From Acanthaster planci (lineage: Eukaryota > Echinodermata > Asteroidea > Valvatida > Acanthasteridae), in contig NW_019091362.1 of assembly GCF_001949145.1 (NCBI RefSeq), positions 2,331,790 to 2,395,789 on the forward strand: a stretch of 64,000 bases of DNA, read 5' to 3'. How positions within the stretch are numbered: position 1 is the first letter of the stretch; the number at the start of each line of letters is the position of its first letter. The notes beneath the pieces were generated by a model. The model was not told where the DNA came from. It did not search any database and saw only the letters and a list, made by a program, of their open reading frames with translations. The position numbers and the translations under genes were made by a program. This document shows, piece by piece, positions 34,301 through 49,300 of the stretch.

Positions 34301-37300
34301 GTAATGATGGTAATGAGTGCATAGTGTTGTGATGGTAATCTACTTATTCAAGGTAAACTAGTCAAGCATGCAGCGTTCATACGTGTGCTTGCACGTGGTT
34401 GAAGCTGCCCGTAGGAATAGATGCGATCACCGTGGCCAAGGCGGTCCACACTTGGTGGTGTTGTTTACATTTAGCCACATGGGTGAAAAAGGTCTATAGG
34501 TCACTTTGCTCGTTTCTGCATAGACCTTGCAGTGTGGGCTGAGATACGTTTCTACTCTTTCCGACCGGACACAAGTTTGGGAAGAGCATCTCTTTGCTTT
34601 CCGAGCACGGCTTTCCCCAAAATGTCTGCCTCCTGAGGGAGTACAAAGTCAAGCTTACAAGTAGTATCATCACAAACATCCAAGTTATACGAAAACACAA
34701 TGAAGGAGAATTCCTTTCTGTGATTTACTTGCTTTTTACTTGCTCCTCCAACCCAATCATAAAATAGCAGGGACTCACTTGCACAGCTCGTAGTCTGTTA
34801 GCAACAGCTTGAGGTGTTTATGGAGGAGTTTTCTCTCTAAGGCAAGTCGGACAAAGGCACGGGCGTTACCAACATCTGTCTTGATCTGGCTCATGTTCTC
34901 AACATTTCTGGTGACGAAGGGAAATTTAGAAAAAAATCAGAATCATCAGTAATGTGGTCTTGACTCACTGATGTGTAATGCAAAACATGCAGTTCTTGAT
35001 AACAACAAGCCAGGCAAATGATGTCGGTCGGCTGATCCAAAGGGCCTATCATTACCCAATATGAATGCGATCTGCTCTGAGGCAAAGATTAACCAGTTGA
35101 TCAAAGTGATAGAGGACAGACGGAGAAAACTAAATGAAGACGGAGAAAACTAAATGAGGACGGACAAAACTAAATGAGGACGGAGAAAACTAAATGAGGA
35201 CGGAGAAAACTAAATGAGGACGGAGAAAACTAAATGAGGACGGAGAAAACTAAATGAGGACGGAGAAAAATAAATGAGGACGGAGAAAACTAAATGAGGA
35301 CAAAACTAAATGAGGACGGAGAAAACTAAATGAGGACGGAGAAAACTAAATGAGGACAATGGACACGCTAGTTCCCGGAGTCAGTGCAACACTCACCTGA
35401 CGTCAAAGAGTAAATCTGTGGGTAGTGGGCTGAGGACTGGGTCGGCTGCTGAACTGCTCCGCCGTCTGGCCTCGGACCCCTGGGTTGGGACTGAAAGACT
35501 CTGCTCTGGATGGGTCTCTCGCTTCTCCTTCATCTTACGGTAGCCCATGACGTGGGACCAGAGAGCTGACTTCCCCTGTAAGGCAATGGTGCAACCCAGG
35601 TTTGGATTTATACATCATGAGGCTTTTACACACAAACAAAAATTGTAGGGGTGGGGCAAGTTCTAGGGAAGAAGACGTGTTATAACAGTCACAGTTTCAA
35701 ACTTCAAATAGTCAACCAGTCCACTGGGCTACTGCAAGAAATTGAGGCCGGTAGACACAACTGTTTCTTTTCTCTGACCGGTTTCCCATTCTCATGTACA
35801 CAATTCTGGTTTTCTCTGTATGCTGTGATTTCAACTTCTCTATCTAGCACGTCTTTGTAGGGTTTTGTACTCATAACACAACTCTCTTTTTTTTCCTTTT
35901 ATGGCCTTAGTCCCCCTTCCATTCCCCTGTCTACCCACCTGTTTCTTCTGTATGCCGTGACTGAAGATTCTCTCCAGTAGGTCACACAGTGAAGCAATCA
36001 GTGTGTTCTCCTCCACGCCTGACCGGTTGACGTCACCGTGGCCCAGCTCCACTGCCTCCTGACCCATCTTGCTCACCAGCATCTTCTTGGTCTGCCAACA
36101 TTTCAAGAGGGTGGTCCATTTTACAGCATGTGAACTACAAAAGTTTGTTCCCAATTCTCCAGGAAATGAACACAGCATATTTCCATGAAGATCCTATGAC
36201 ATGGTCAGTGATGTTGAACTGTTTTCTGGCGACAAGCAAGAGCACACAGCCAGAAACCTGCAGTTTTTCAGTTCAATTCAGACACTTTAAGACACTTGCC
36301 AAATCACAGACGACATTTCCTACATGGTACTGTCATGACCTCCTTCGCCTTTATACAATGCCTCAAGATTTCTCCGCCACAAACTCCATCTCAAGTCCAG
36401 AAAATATATGATCGGATATAAGTTCCTTGGAATTTTTTCACAAATTTTAGCAAAGTACAGAGTGCATCAGTCTTGCCAAGGGTGTATTAGGCTTAAGTTG
36501 AATTTGCTTTAGTTTTATTCATAAATACGTCAGACAGTCTCCCTATTCAACATCATGCAACTTTACGGTGTATTAACATATAATGATGCCTGCCAAGAAG
36601 TGATAATGCCCACTGCGTAAATCACGCACTGGTACCTGGATACAAGTCTGCGTGCGATGCATCATGCAGAATGCACCACGAGCGTGCCAAGTTAATATAC
36701 AAGGAGGCTCTATTGGACAACTTTCAAAAGGAATATACCATAAAATGGACGGAGGGGTGTTTGGGAAAATGAAAGTAAAATGTAAGAACAATATCATTGA
36801 CTTCTTTTGACTCTCTGAATAACAAGGTATTTATGGATGGGAATAAATATGTGTTTGGCCCGTCTTAAGATCTTGCTCAGAAGAATGAATGCTGATAATG
36901 TCAGCACCGTCGCTGTCGTATTTTGGCCGATACCGATATATCGTTTTTTTATATCAATATTATCAATATATCAAATTTTATTCATTTTAATTTTCAAGGT
37001 ATTATACCAGGCCTGAATTGCTGGTAAATTGTTTTCAGGGTACACCCCTACACCGTAATGGTGTGATCCAATTCCCTTTGGCGACACGTTCTACCATCTG
37101 TATTGCGTACGTTGCCTACATGGGATGGGATACACACTGCCGTGCATAGCGATATCATCAGCACGTGGTGTAAGTCCACATACGTTTAGTTAGCAAATAA
37201 TTCTCTCTTCTAGAGGATAAATTTTGTGATATTTTCGAGGCAAAGTGTATGCGAATTATTGAGTGTGAGACTGAGATAAGTGACTGAATTTATTCTTCAA

Positions 37301-40300
37301 ATGTCGCCGTATAAGCTGCCTGGAGTATAAGCTACAGGGACTTTTTCATTCAGCTTGAGAACCAACCTAAGCCATGGCTTATCAAACATTACGATAGTGT
37401 AACAATGCACTTTCATATTTTTAAATAAAGTTTGTTCCTCAGTAGCCGACATTTCCGATATATTTTTCAATATCAATGTTTTCCAAGTTTTGATATTTCC
37501 AATATTTCTCCACAATCTGATATTTTGGATATATTGATATTACCAAATAACTAACATTGGCGATATCGATATCGATCCCATATCAATAGTATTGATATAT
37601 CGACCGTGCTCATGATAATGCCCTCACCTGTGGCTTGGGCATTAGTCCCATCCATTCTCCTGAGCCAGTCTTAAACACACGTTTAAGACCAGCCATGCGC
37701 ATATTTATTCCCTTATTTGGAGTTGACTGGTGTCACTACGTAGCAGATCTCTTAACTGACCTTCACTTTGCATTCCTTGAGGAGACCCTCCACAAACTTC
37801 CAGTTGGTCTGCTTCTGGTCTAAATGGGACAAGACAGGTTGAGGCATTGTTCCCTTCCTGGCCTGCTGAATAATTTGCTGGACAAAGTGATAAAGACAGA
37901 AAGCTAGGATTGAAAGAATTTCCTCAGATGAACTCTTCATTTTCATCTTGAACATGCAGCTGTAATGTGACACTATAATCTCACTTTAAGGATCTTTATA
38001 CATAAAAATGGTATAATAAAGTGGCAAGTTTTTGGAAAAAAAACTTCACCCGACTAATACCTAATTACATGTATCTTTTTAACCTTAATCTGTCTAAATT
38101 AATCTGCTTGATTTCAATTATTTGGCTGGTTTCTGGATTGTAAGGTACTTATGCCTTAATTTGCATTTGATTGTCTGACCGTGCTACTAGAGTTTTGTAC
38201 ATTTGAGAAGTAAAGGAAAACGTAGATTCTACGTGTTATACTATTTTCAGTGTAATTTTCAGTCAAATGAGTGAAGTGTTTTGCAAGTTTATTGCATGAC
38301 TTATCATTCATAACGGAAGAGGGTGCCTAGCTCAACCAAATCCTCCTGTCCCTTACCTCTCGTTCCTGCGGAGCTAGCTGAAGATGCTCTGAGTGCTGTT
38401 GCTGTCGCTCCTTCCGTCTCCATGGAGCATTATTCCTGTGCTTGTTTCTGATTGGACAGCAAAAAATAGATGACACTACAAAAGAACTGACAAACCCTCG
38501 CTCCACTACAAATTGGAAACCAAAAAATCATCAACCTATTACTAGGGCACACTAGATTTGATTCTATGGATGGATTTGAGAAAACTTACTAAAGTGGAAT
38601 CCGAACCTGGATGTAAGAACAATGTATCTGGGATCTACCAACTGTGCTATCCGGTCCTATGTTGACAGATTCCAAAGTTTGTTAATATCCTTGTTTTGCA
38701 GTGTTAGACATTATGGAATCCTGCTCTCCTGTAACGCATGTTGGCATCACACCAAAAGGTTCGCATACATAATGCAAAAAATGCCACGGCACTGGCAGAA
38801 TTGTTGAGGTAGAAAACCTGGGAAATGGGCGTTAAGAGAAGGTATTCATCTAACATAGGGGGAGGGGCTGAGTGGTTCAGTTGGTACGGTGACAATGCAG
38901 TGTCAAGAAGCTGCAGATTCAAGGCCACCTGTGGTCAATTTTCTCAGTTGAAAAAATAACGTTGACCGATAAGTTAATCAGCCAGACCATTAGCGAGGCA
39001 TATAACAAAGCCACAAACAGGAAAGATCACCAACACATCAGCCAGGAAGAAAAACAAGCTATCAACTATGTGTATCATTTTCAATTGTGGTTTCACATCC
39101 ACCAGAAAATAAAAGGAACAATTTCACCAGAAAAAGGCACAATCATCCCACATCCTTCCTGTTCTAAGATAATTCATATCTGCTATGACATACAAGAAAA
39201 TAACAGACTTAAATAAAGCAGGCATGGCAGCGAGTAGACAGATGGACAGACTGACAGACAGAAAAGGCAGACTCACTTTGGTGTGAAGGGTTCCTTCAGC
39301 AGCACCTCTTCCTGCAGTCGTGGGAAGAAGCCCGGCTTGTGGTTGTTGTCCACTGGCTTGCTGGTCAGCTCATGGGGGCTGGGAGCCGTGTAGTCGATAT
39401 TCACAGCACGTTGCCGGATGTTGGCCTCTGTTTTGTAAATTGACACAAGACTTGGATGTGAGTAACCTTCAAAAGATTACAAACATTTCAAATAATATTC
39501 AAATTCAAGTCCTGGGAAAAAAAACAAAGACATTCCAAAGCTACAAAGGACTTTAGGCAGTGGCTTCCATTTATGTACAAGCAGACACATGAAACCACAC
39601 CCTCTGAGGGAAAATTGCAAAATTGGAAGTTACAATTCATCGAGCTGTTTTTTATTATGATGTCATACAAATAAAACAGCATGAAACAACATAGCGACAT
39701 TGTGATATCATCATGTTCAAAGCGCATACAAAACACATAGTGTTAATATCCATATCTATCTTCCCTAAAATGACAACTGGCTCATTACTTTATAATACTT
39801 GTCAGGAAAAAAAGCCTTACTCATAGGCAGAGTAGGGCAAGAGATCTAAACAAAAAGGCACATGCTGAATAGAATATGTGCAAGTTACTCTCTCCATGCC
39901 AGAGGGTATCTAGTACTAAGAAGCAGTGATGTGTCAGGTTTGTCGAGACCAAGCAATACGTGACAGAGATATGCAGAGCAAACTGACCACTATCCTGTAA
40001 AGTATTACCACTGTACACAAGTTCCAGCACACCTTCATTGCATCCTCATAGCACACTAAAGTTTGGGGCTGAAATGCTACGGCAGGTTGAGGACCCAATT
40101 TGCCACAACATCCTTACAGGTGGTGATGGCAGTGCCGAAGTCGAGTCCGTCACAAGCCATACCAAGTTCCTGCAGGTCCATCACAAGTCTATCACAAGTC
40201 ATTCAAATGTTAGCCCAAGTCACAGGCTATTCAAAGCTCAGAGTCACAGTTCATCCTTATACTTATGATGGGTCCTGCAAAAGCACTTGCAAGTGGCCTT

Positions 40301-43300
40301 GAGAACGGACTTGTGAGAGGACTTTGTGATGGACCTGACAACGGCACTATATGACTGCGTCCGAGTCCCGCTTATTATAGCCCTGCGCCAACGACTGATG
40401 CTCTACCTGCTTCACTGATGAGTAGAAGCTGGTCCACCTCGGTGGTAGGAGTCTGAGGATTGCTGGCGGGGAAGTGCTCGATCCGGCCGTCAAAGATCTT
40501 CAGCCGCTCCTCCTTCTCCTCCCAGTTGGAGATGATCTTGTTGTCGATGAAGGTGGCAAACATCTGCGTCTCCACGAAGGGAAAGAGGAAAGGAAGGTAG
40601 GCTTCCGGCTGGTCCGATAGGAAAGATGCCTACGAACAGAAACAAACAAATTTGCAAAGTTTATACTTCATTTGACCCTTTGAGCTTTACGGGAACACAG
40701 AATTGCTCCTGAAGTACAGGTCTTTCTATTAAGTTAGGGCAGGATTTGTGGCATTTCGACACTGGGCACATGAAGCGTAAGGAGTTAACCGTAGGAAGCA
40801 TCTCGAAAGTTGGAATGTTCCTGTTACAGCTGGGAAGCTCCTTTTGGGAACACTGTGGTCTTGGTGGGAATTCAGTGTGTTCTCATGGATGTTCCAGTTT
40901 ATAACTAAAGATTTTCTCGTTGGAACATTCTTCAATCTTCTGATATTTTAGGGTAACAAATTAGTCCAAAAGTAGATAACGGACCATTCCTGGCATATAT
41001 TAAGATATTTTATGTAAACATTATCAAATCTGGTCAAATTGGTGTGGGGTCGGTTGCCTATATTTTCTTACCTTGTCAAAATTCTGCATGTGTTCCCTGT
41101 TGGCAAACCACGACTCAATGCTGTGACTAGTAGGCTGGATGACAAATGTCTCATAGTGTCTGAGAAGCTCCACCAGCTTGCTGAGGAAGAGTTCCCTGAT
41201 GGCAGAGTTCAGACTCAGCTCCTCCACATCTTTCCTGAGCACGGGACTCCACGTCTCGGGGTTGGTGTCCCCGTCGGGAGACGTGGTGTTACTGTTCCTG
41301 TCCTCTAGCTCACTGATGGATGTGATGACACCCGTGCGCTGCACGATGGCCGCTACTTTGGAGACAATCTCGTTGTTACGCAGGATGTCTGTCTTGGTCG
41401 GCGCGACAGAGGTTGGCGACTCACCACGGCTGGGCGAACTAAAGTAGGAGCTGTCCTGGTCCGCTTCGATGGAGCCCTCCACGGCCAGGTTGCGGCTGGA
41501 TCCCGTGCCAATCAGGGTGAGCTCCGTCTTGAGTTCAGACCAGTCAAAACTGCCCTCACCCCTTGTAGGGGTGCGTGTTGGGGTCTTCTCAGACAGGGGT
41601 CTAGGCGAGACATTATAGCGCTGTAGAAGGTTGATCAGGTCATGGACAACACGGTGTCTGTTTGGGAAGAGGGGTAAATCTTCTGGGAGGTCGATACAGT
41701 TGTTGTCAATGTCCACAAAACACAAGGCAGCCTGACAAGAAAATATTAATAATGGTAAGCATTTTATGTCAGACAATTGTGACCTCGCTTTTTTTCAAGA
41801 AGTATTTCCCTGATGTCATTCAATATAATTCTAAATTACATGAGCCCTAACAGTACCCTGGGCCATATGACCAAGTATATTGTAGGAATAAGGAATGTTA
41901 ATCGGCAGACACAACACCTGACTGAAGTATCTCAGGTCACTTACAAAGCATTTCTCTCAACACCAGCCCTATATTATACTTTCTAAAACAGTACTTTTTT
42001 CTGGGTTTTCCATAACTCCAAAAGACCCTTTTCATCTCATTAAACAAACTGTGGCGACCACATTTTTCATGGCTGTTTCATGTCTGCAAGGAGTGCCTTG
42101 GCATGTCAATGATACCATTAACCAAAACTGTTGAATATTTGTGACCGGATCCCAGAAAATATATCTAATGTTCAATTTTTTTCAATAACCCAACTGGGCT
42201 TGTATCACTAAAAAAACAGGACTTTATGTTGAAGGCTCCAATTGATTTATACTAAGCAATAGTTCAACGGTCTTCAACTCAAAAAGTAGCTGTGGTGACA
42301 TCCATCTCATTCTGCCAGGTTGGACATAAAGTGATGTTGGCCTGGCTGGAGGCAAACTCACATGGCTGGGGATCTCCAGCTGGTTGGTTTGGTCCATTCC
42401 GTCGTCCAAGTGCAGCCCCATGATGAAAGGCACGGGCGCATCCAGGAAGTGCATTAGGTTTGCCGGAAGAATAGGAACGTAGACGTGCTGCCACTGGAAC
42501 GGGAAGAGTAAGGCAGAGATGCACTCTGCTACCAGCATCAGACGATGATACTCTGTGGAACAAATGTACAAAGAAATTGTCCATCATCCCACTGGAAGTG
42601 GAAGGGCAATATAGGCAGGTATTATGCCTCCAGCATGTGGAAGCAATATTCTGTGCTAAGGACAGATACTTGTGAATTATCCTACTGAAAAGGGAACGGC
42701 TGACCAGGCAACACTCCAATACATCAGATATCTTGACATGTACAAGATCAGGGCTCCTCCACCACAAGTTCAAATGGAACACAAGCTCAAATGGAAAACT
42801 TCTCACAAGCCTGTCTCGTCTTGGCCGGCGAGGGGACACATCTGATCAGGATGGGACTAGGATTAAGACTGGATCACTTGTGATGGACTTGAAGAGGCTT
42901 GAGACGGACTGGACTACAGACCTACGTGTACCTCAGACGTCAAAGTTGTTGCTTTTTCATTTCTCAAACAAATTTTTTTAAATAAGGAAAATTTTGACCT
43001 ACCTCTGGATACCAGGAGTATCTGGTTCTCTAGCAGAGCACACGTCATCAGTTCCATCAGATGTTCCACACCGAGCAGCTCTACGCACTCCCGCATGGAG
43101 TAGTCGCACAGGGGCAGCTCGGTGCTGGCCGGCCGTTGGCAGACCACGGTCTCCCCTGGGGCGCTGCTGAAGCTCAAGGTGCGCCCCGGGGGCAAGCCCG
43201 GCACCTCGTAGAGGATGTTGTAGATGTAGGACTCAAGAGGCAGAGGGGGAGCGGCCATGGCCTTGATTGCACTGTGGATGGCCTCCAGGAAGCGACGGCA

Positions 43301-46300
43301 AGGCTGGATGAAGGGGACCTGGGGACAGGAGAACGATGGAAGGAGTCAAAGTTTGAAGATCAAGAACGCCTCAGAAGCCATACAGGAAGTGTGTCATCAA
43401 CCACCTCAATATTGGCTGAAGCAAGTAATTCTTTGCCTTTCCAGCTTTACAACTCATTCAACCTCATCCAGTGAAGAATGCAGTTTGGTAAATAAAAGAC
43501 TCTTTCACCTACGGACAATCCTGCTGCTTATGTTTGGTTTTGGAATGGTTGCTCAAATTTCTCATCGATGACAATGGGTAAAAGTAGGCAGTTACATGCC
43601 GGAAGCATTAAAATGTGTACACCTACTTCATACTACACAAGAAAACTGAAACTGTGTCCCAATTTCTTTGAGGAACCTTTAAAGGCTATGCAGATTCGTT
43701 TCACACAACTACTGACAAGTGAACACTTTAGATATGAAGTTATAAAAACCAGCTGTGAAAACTTACGTACTGTTTACACATAAATGTTAATCAAGATCTA
43801 ATGTATACATACGTTCCAGTACACAAGTCCCATCTGGCAATCGTGACTAGGATAAAGAACACTCTCTACAGTTCTCACGCCACATATGCATTTCATGAGT
43901 CAGCCGTGTTGACCTACCTGCATGATCAGACATACACACTTGGAGACGTAGAGGGTGTCATTGAGGGGGTCAAAGTTGGCCACCTTCCTCTGTTGCCCAG
44001 GCACGTGGACTGGCGTGGTCTTGCGTCTCATCTTGGGAGACTGCATGGTGGAGATACCGGGGCTGGAGGAGCGCCGGTGCTTGGGGGAGAAGCCCCGCCG
44101 GTCCATCTTAGGCGAGAGGCTCTCCAGGATGACCTGGGAGCGTGAGGGCGACTCGATGTTGCTCATCTTGCGGCGCAGGGAGTCTTCCTGGTATTTAATC
44201 TGGGAGTAATTCAAATAACAGAGAGATGTCTGAACTGGGCTGAAGTAAGCACTCTTTCCTGATTCGGCCCAAAAAGCGGTTATGCTGACTCTGTCTCCAT
44301 CAAAACAATAAGCAGTTCTAAACAAAAGCAGCAGGGAGGGGTAATGCAGGCTGTTTCTTGGAAAATGGAAAGTGCAAATGCAAAATGAACAGGCTACCTT
44401 TCAACTACAGCTTCATTAACAGACAGCGTTTTAGTCAACACTTGTTCTGACACACTCAAAGTTTCATCAATCATCCTTGACGTTATGAATAGTAAAAATT
44501 GATGGAGTGCCGATTTATGTTGAGACCAGAAAGCCACAGGAAAGCATCTGTGATCAGACTTACTGCCAACTTGGAAACCGCATGATCAGCTTCAGTGTAA
44601 CACTAATCATTCAATTTACAGAACAAGCAGAGGTGGTAAATCAGTAACACTATGTCAACAATCATCCTCAGTAGAGCCAAGGCTGAAGGCTGACTGTTAT
44701 CTTGAGAACCGACTTCCTTAAGTGCATGCTTTTCATCCTGATGGATCACGCTATCTCTGCCAGATAATCAGGGTGTCCGAAGGTTTTGAGGTAAAATCCA
44801 ATTCTTGTCCTACATCCTCCACTGACAATTTTGAGGGGAATTGTCAGAACCCTCCACTCTACTGAATTCCGAGGTTATGTGTAACTTAATTTCACTTGAA
44901 CTCAAGGAACATCAAGCCAAGGTACAAGTAACAGTAGCTTGCGTCACCCTTCCTGGATCCTACAAAATCATTTCTATCCGATGGATATGTAAAGGTTTGG
45001 GAAGATTAGGGTTTACTCTGTACCACCTGTCTTCTTCCTCCCCCTTCCCGTACCTACAAAAACTCACACAATCAATGCAAACTACCAACCAGAACAAAGG
45101 TGCCCTTACCTGCAGGACTTCCATCGCTGCGCAGATGCGCGGTGACGTGGCCTGCTCATAGAAGGTAAGCGCCGCTCCGTAGGTGCGTGACCCATCCTCC
45201 CGGGTCATGAGGAAGGAATGAAACTTCGGCTCACGGTCCTGCTTCTGGGTGCGCACCGTCAGGCCCTTGGGCATGCACAGCTGACGAGGGAGAGAGAAAT
45301 AATGAATATATCTGTATCATTAACCACTTCCAGACGGTTTTAATTTGACCATCGAATAGGCCAGATACAGAGACAACTTCTAATATGCAACCAAACATAA
45401 CAAACACTGACTTGCGGGAGTCACCCGAGTGAAATTCGTACAACAATTCTGAACCCAAACCTCATATTTTTAAATACTCTAGAGTGCAGTCTGACAGCAA
45501 TATTCGCTACCACAGGACTGTGGTCAACTTCACAGTGGTAGACTTGAAGATCAAGACCTACATTGTACATGTAGTCTAGCTCACAAACTTGTTGGATTTT
45601 GCATGTATGAACTAAAACCAATGCGGGCATTAGCGTGTATGAGCATCTGAGGGCAGTAACCGCGGTTTAACCCGTCCTTGCCCCTACCGGTACATGTATG
45701 TACCTGTATGCAGACTGACTGTTTATGTTCTGGAGTGAATTGCTGAAGCCTCCATTAAAGTCATTAAACAATTACACAACAATGAATTGAGGGGGGAAGT
45801 TCATCTTAACACAGCCTCAATCTCTCACTCCAAACAGAATCTCAGGACAGTCGGTGTGTTGTCGGTGATGTTGTGTTGGACCTCTGGCACAGAGGTCAGC
45901 TTATTCAAATATTTTCACATCCACAAAACTGGCTCTTCACTCTTAGAATACATGCACTTGGTGGCTGCGCCTTTTCAAGTTCAAACTTCAGGGAAGGTAC
46001 ATGTACATGTAGGATCTGCAATATGCACAGCAATCGACACAATCCGAATCTTGTTGAGGACTACATGTACTGTACCCGGTGCCTCATCCACTTTACTCCA
46101 CCTACATGTATCTTGAGGGGATAGCCATCCACCTGCAGGAGAAGTTTCCTCGCAGTGAAGCATGTGCTGCTGACATACATGTACAATGTAATCATCGAGT
46201 TCTGAAGAAAGTACATGCGCTTGTTCTAAGATACACCCTACAATAACACTGTAGACGTGCCATATGTATCCACTTGTAGGGCATGTACATGTACATACAT

Positions 46301-49300
46301 GTAGAAAGCCAATCTTTATTACTCACAGGAATGCTTCTTATGAACTCAACCCTGGCACACAAACTATTTTTTTTCTAAAGTCATTCGGGCCAAATTTCCA
46401 TCTGCTTGACATTTACGGGATTAACTGTCACACATGTGCAAGACAAGGATCGTTAACTTCCCGGTATTAAAAAAAAAAAAGCATAAAACAGAGCATACAT
46501 GTAGACCGGAGATCCAAGTGACTTCATCATCCACCAATGTTCTAATTGCAATACCAGCTGTAAGACATCGCCTGGTCTCGGTTTGCCCTCTGCCTCCGGA
46601 GAGCTCCCACTCAACACAGCCTTGGATCTGGAAAGTCTCATCTATCCCTTTTACCCAAATCCTGGTTAATCGAGCATCCTGCTGGTTTGCCAACAGCGGA
46701 TTAGGAGAGAGCCCTTTCATGAGACACTCTTGGGGTTTTTGTGCCTGGCAACAGACGAGTCTGCCCAATCAGTTGAACTGTGGCCTTTTCAATGCGCACC
46801 ACCCTGGCAATTTAATTTTGAACTCCAACACATGAAATATTCATTAGAGCCTACATTTTTGGAGTGTCTAGACATTTCAGGCAGCTCATGGCATTTCACT
46901 GGGAGGCTTGAAAAGCTGCAGGACTGCAGCAAATCAAAATATGATACACACACATTTTCTTAAACTCTACTTGAGAGCTTAGTCACTTTGACAAATGTGA
47001 CCCATCAATCCAAAACAAGGTTGAAGTACATCGTAGGTGTACGTAATATTTAGGTTCAATGATTTCTCTTCCCCTCCTGCTGTTCCTTTTCATACTTCAA
47101 AGTAATCCATCATGCAAATTTCATCTGTGGAAAGCATTGGTAGTCTCTGGCAGTGAAAGTTGTGTCAACTTCTATGTATAGAAGGCTTACACTATAAGCA
47201 TATATCACTTATGTTTAACTTTTAGATCTCTACTTCTTTGATTTTCTCACATTTTCTTAGCTTTCTTACTCTTTTTGGTCTAAGTACCTGTATATTAGTG
47301 ACACATTAATATTTCCATCCATTCGCCTCAGAACATGCCTTCCATTGTCTTCTCTTCCTTGGTTGATTGTTTATTTGGACTTGCCATGGGATTTGAACAC
47401 TTAATAAGCCCCACAGACCTGTGCACAATTCTTAGTTTCGGGACATGTTAATTCCTGTTCTCACTTCCAGTACTATCTAGTCTTTGCACAAGAAATTATG
47501 TTGTTGTTTATTTACTTCTTTTGTTTTTGTACAGATTGATGTCTGGTGTATACTCATACACACCGTGATGGTTACTATGGGGTTTTAAGGTTCTTCATTT
47601 CTAAATTTCAGGTTTTGGTCAAATTTTAATGGATTTTCTTCTTTCTTTTTTTTTTTAAGTCCGGTGGAAGTTGTTGATTTTTCATCTGGTTGTCTCTGTA
47701 AATAAATTCTTTTGCCTTTTTGTTTGTTTTTTAAACCTAAAGTTTGTGTCTGAGTCCTTCTTACTTTGGTTTCCGTTGACCTTTCCCTCAAAGATCCTTG
47801 GTTTAGTTAGAGCTTTTTGCTGTTCTGCGAGTTCCCCCATAGCGTGCCATTTTTCCAGGTTACAAATACATGCGCAATACAGTACCTCACGCATGCTCAC
47901 CCCAAGTACATGTACAGAACATGCACAACTACAAAAAGGAACCTACAGTAGGTACTGTACGTGTACGTCTAAACAGCCTGATACTTTGTGGAGAAAAAAA
48001 ATGCCCAGATCACGAAATGTTGCCACATCAGCTATGACTGAATGCACATGTAGATGTTATCACTAACACACCGACATAAAAACATGTTTCTTCACTCAAG
48101 CAGGCAACATTTAATGACTCCAAAGCAACCATGACCCTCAAAGAAATATAACAGGTGCGGATAGGTCTGGGACTGATGATTTCTTGGGGGCGGGGGGGAG
48201 GTGAATGAATGGCTCTGCCTTCCCAACTTGGTCTTGGAAGCTAACTCTTTTGTACACAATGTCTCAAGTTGATGCAAATTCTGTCCAAAAACATTAACCT
48301 GTGAGTTTGTTCAGATATTGTGCATGTATGCCATTCAAACGTTTAGAAAAGAATTACCGGTATAATCTCATTTTATCACATTTGATAATAACCGTGATGT
48401 CCCCCCCCCCCATGTTCTTAATTAACCGAAACTGACATTATGGGAACAAGTGTTGCTTTATAAATGTGGAGTGCCTCAATGTACATGTATGTACATGTAC
48501 ATGTACAGTGAGCCACAGGCGAAGATCCTTGCTCTGCGAGTGGACAAACGCCGAGTAAATCATCACATCATACAAGCTCTGGGCCTACCGGGAAGCTCAG
48601 CCATGCTGGATTACTGCCAGGCCTACCGGTACCACACACATACTTGAGTGGAATCCCTGCGATTACCAACACACCTCTCACAGGTTGGTATTTATTTTGG
48701 AAAAGGAGAGCTTTCATCTTGCTCCAGTTGAAGCAGCAAGCCTTCCCAAAGGCAAGAGTCCTGCCAAACCACAGCAGGAATCAAGCCCGCATTCCCCATG
48801 CTCTGACCACAAGAATGCCCAATCTTTCTCCTTGCTCAGTGGGGGCCACGTTGCCCTCTCAATAATGTGGGATTTGTGAGCCAAATTCTGGACTGCACTA
48901 CTATAATATCAACCACAAAAAAGAGTGAATAAGCCGTTTCCTGTGAAGGTACCGTGGGTATCCACATGATAATGAAGTCATCCCTGAAGGTTCCAGTTCA
49001 GGGCGCAATGGTACCGGAATTAGATCATGGTAGAATAAGACAAGAAATATTTCCGAACAACTTCTAAATTTTTAACATTTGTTTCACAACTTTAAGTTTA
49101 ACCTGTCTGAAAATCAGAACCTCAATGCATGCATGAATTGAATAAACTGGTCCCAGCCTACTCCACCCCACCTCAATCCAAAAAAGTTACATGCAGTTCT
49201 TATAAATCCTCCCTCTCCAACACTCTGAACCAATGAATAGATTCTGTGAAGGGATTTTTACAGTCCAAATCTTAGCGGGGGTATTGTCAAAAAGAAAATT

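Noticed and set aside
38962-39216. Plus-strand A+T-rich frame of 84 residues in a DENND5 intron
   Set aside because: Lys/Ile/His-rich composition expected of random A+T-rich DNA; no match.
42279-42839. 186-residue minus-strand frame overlapping the cDENN exon
   Set aside because: Different frame from the conserved [15 protein letters not shown] sequence; no family match.
48450-48647. Plus-strand frame with [20 protein letters not shown]
   Set aside because: It starts in TACATG repeat, has no convincing splice sites, and I recognise no homolog. Possible but unsupported.
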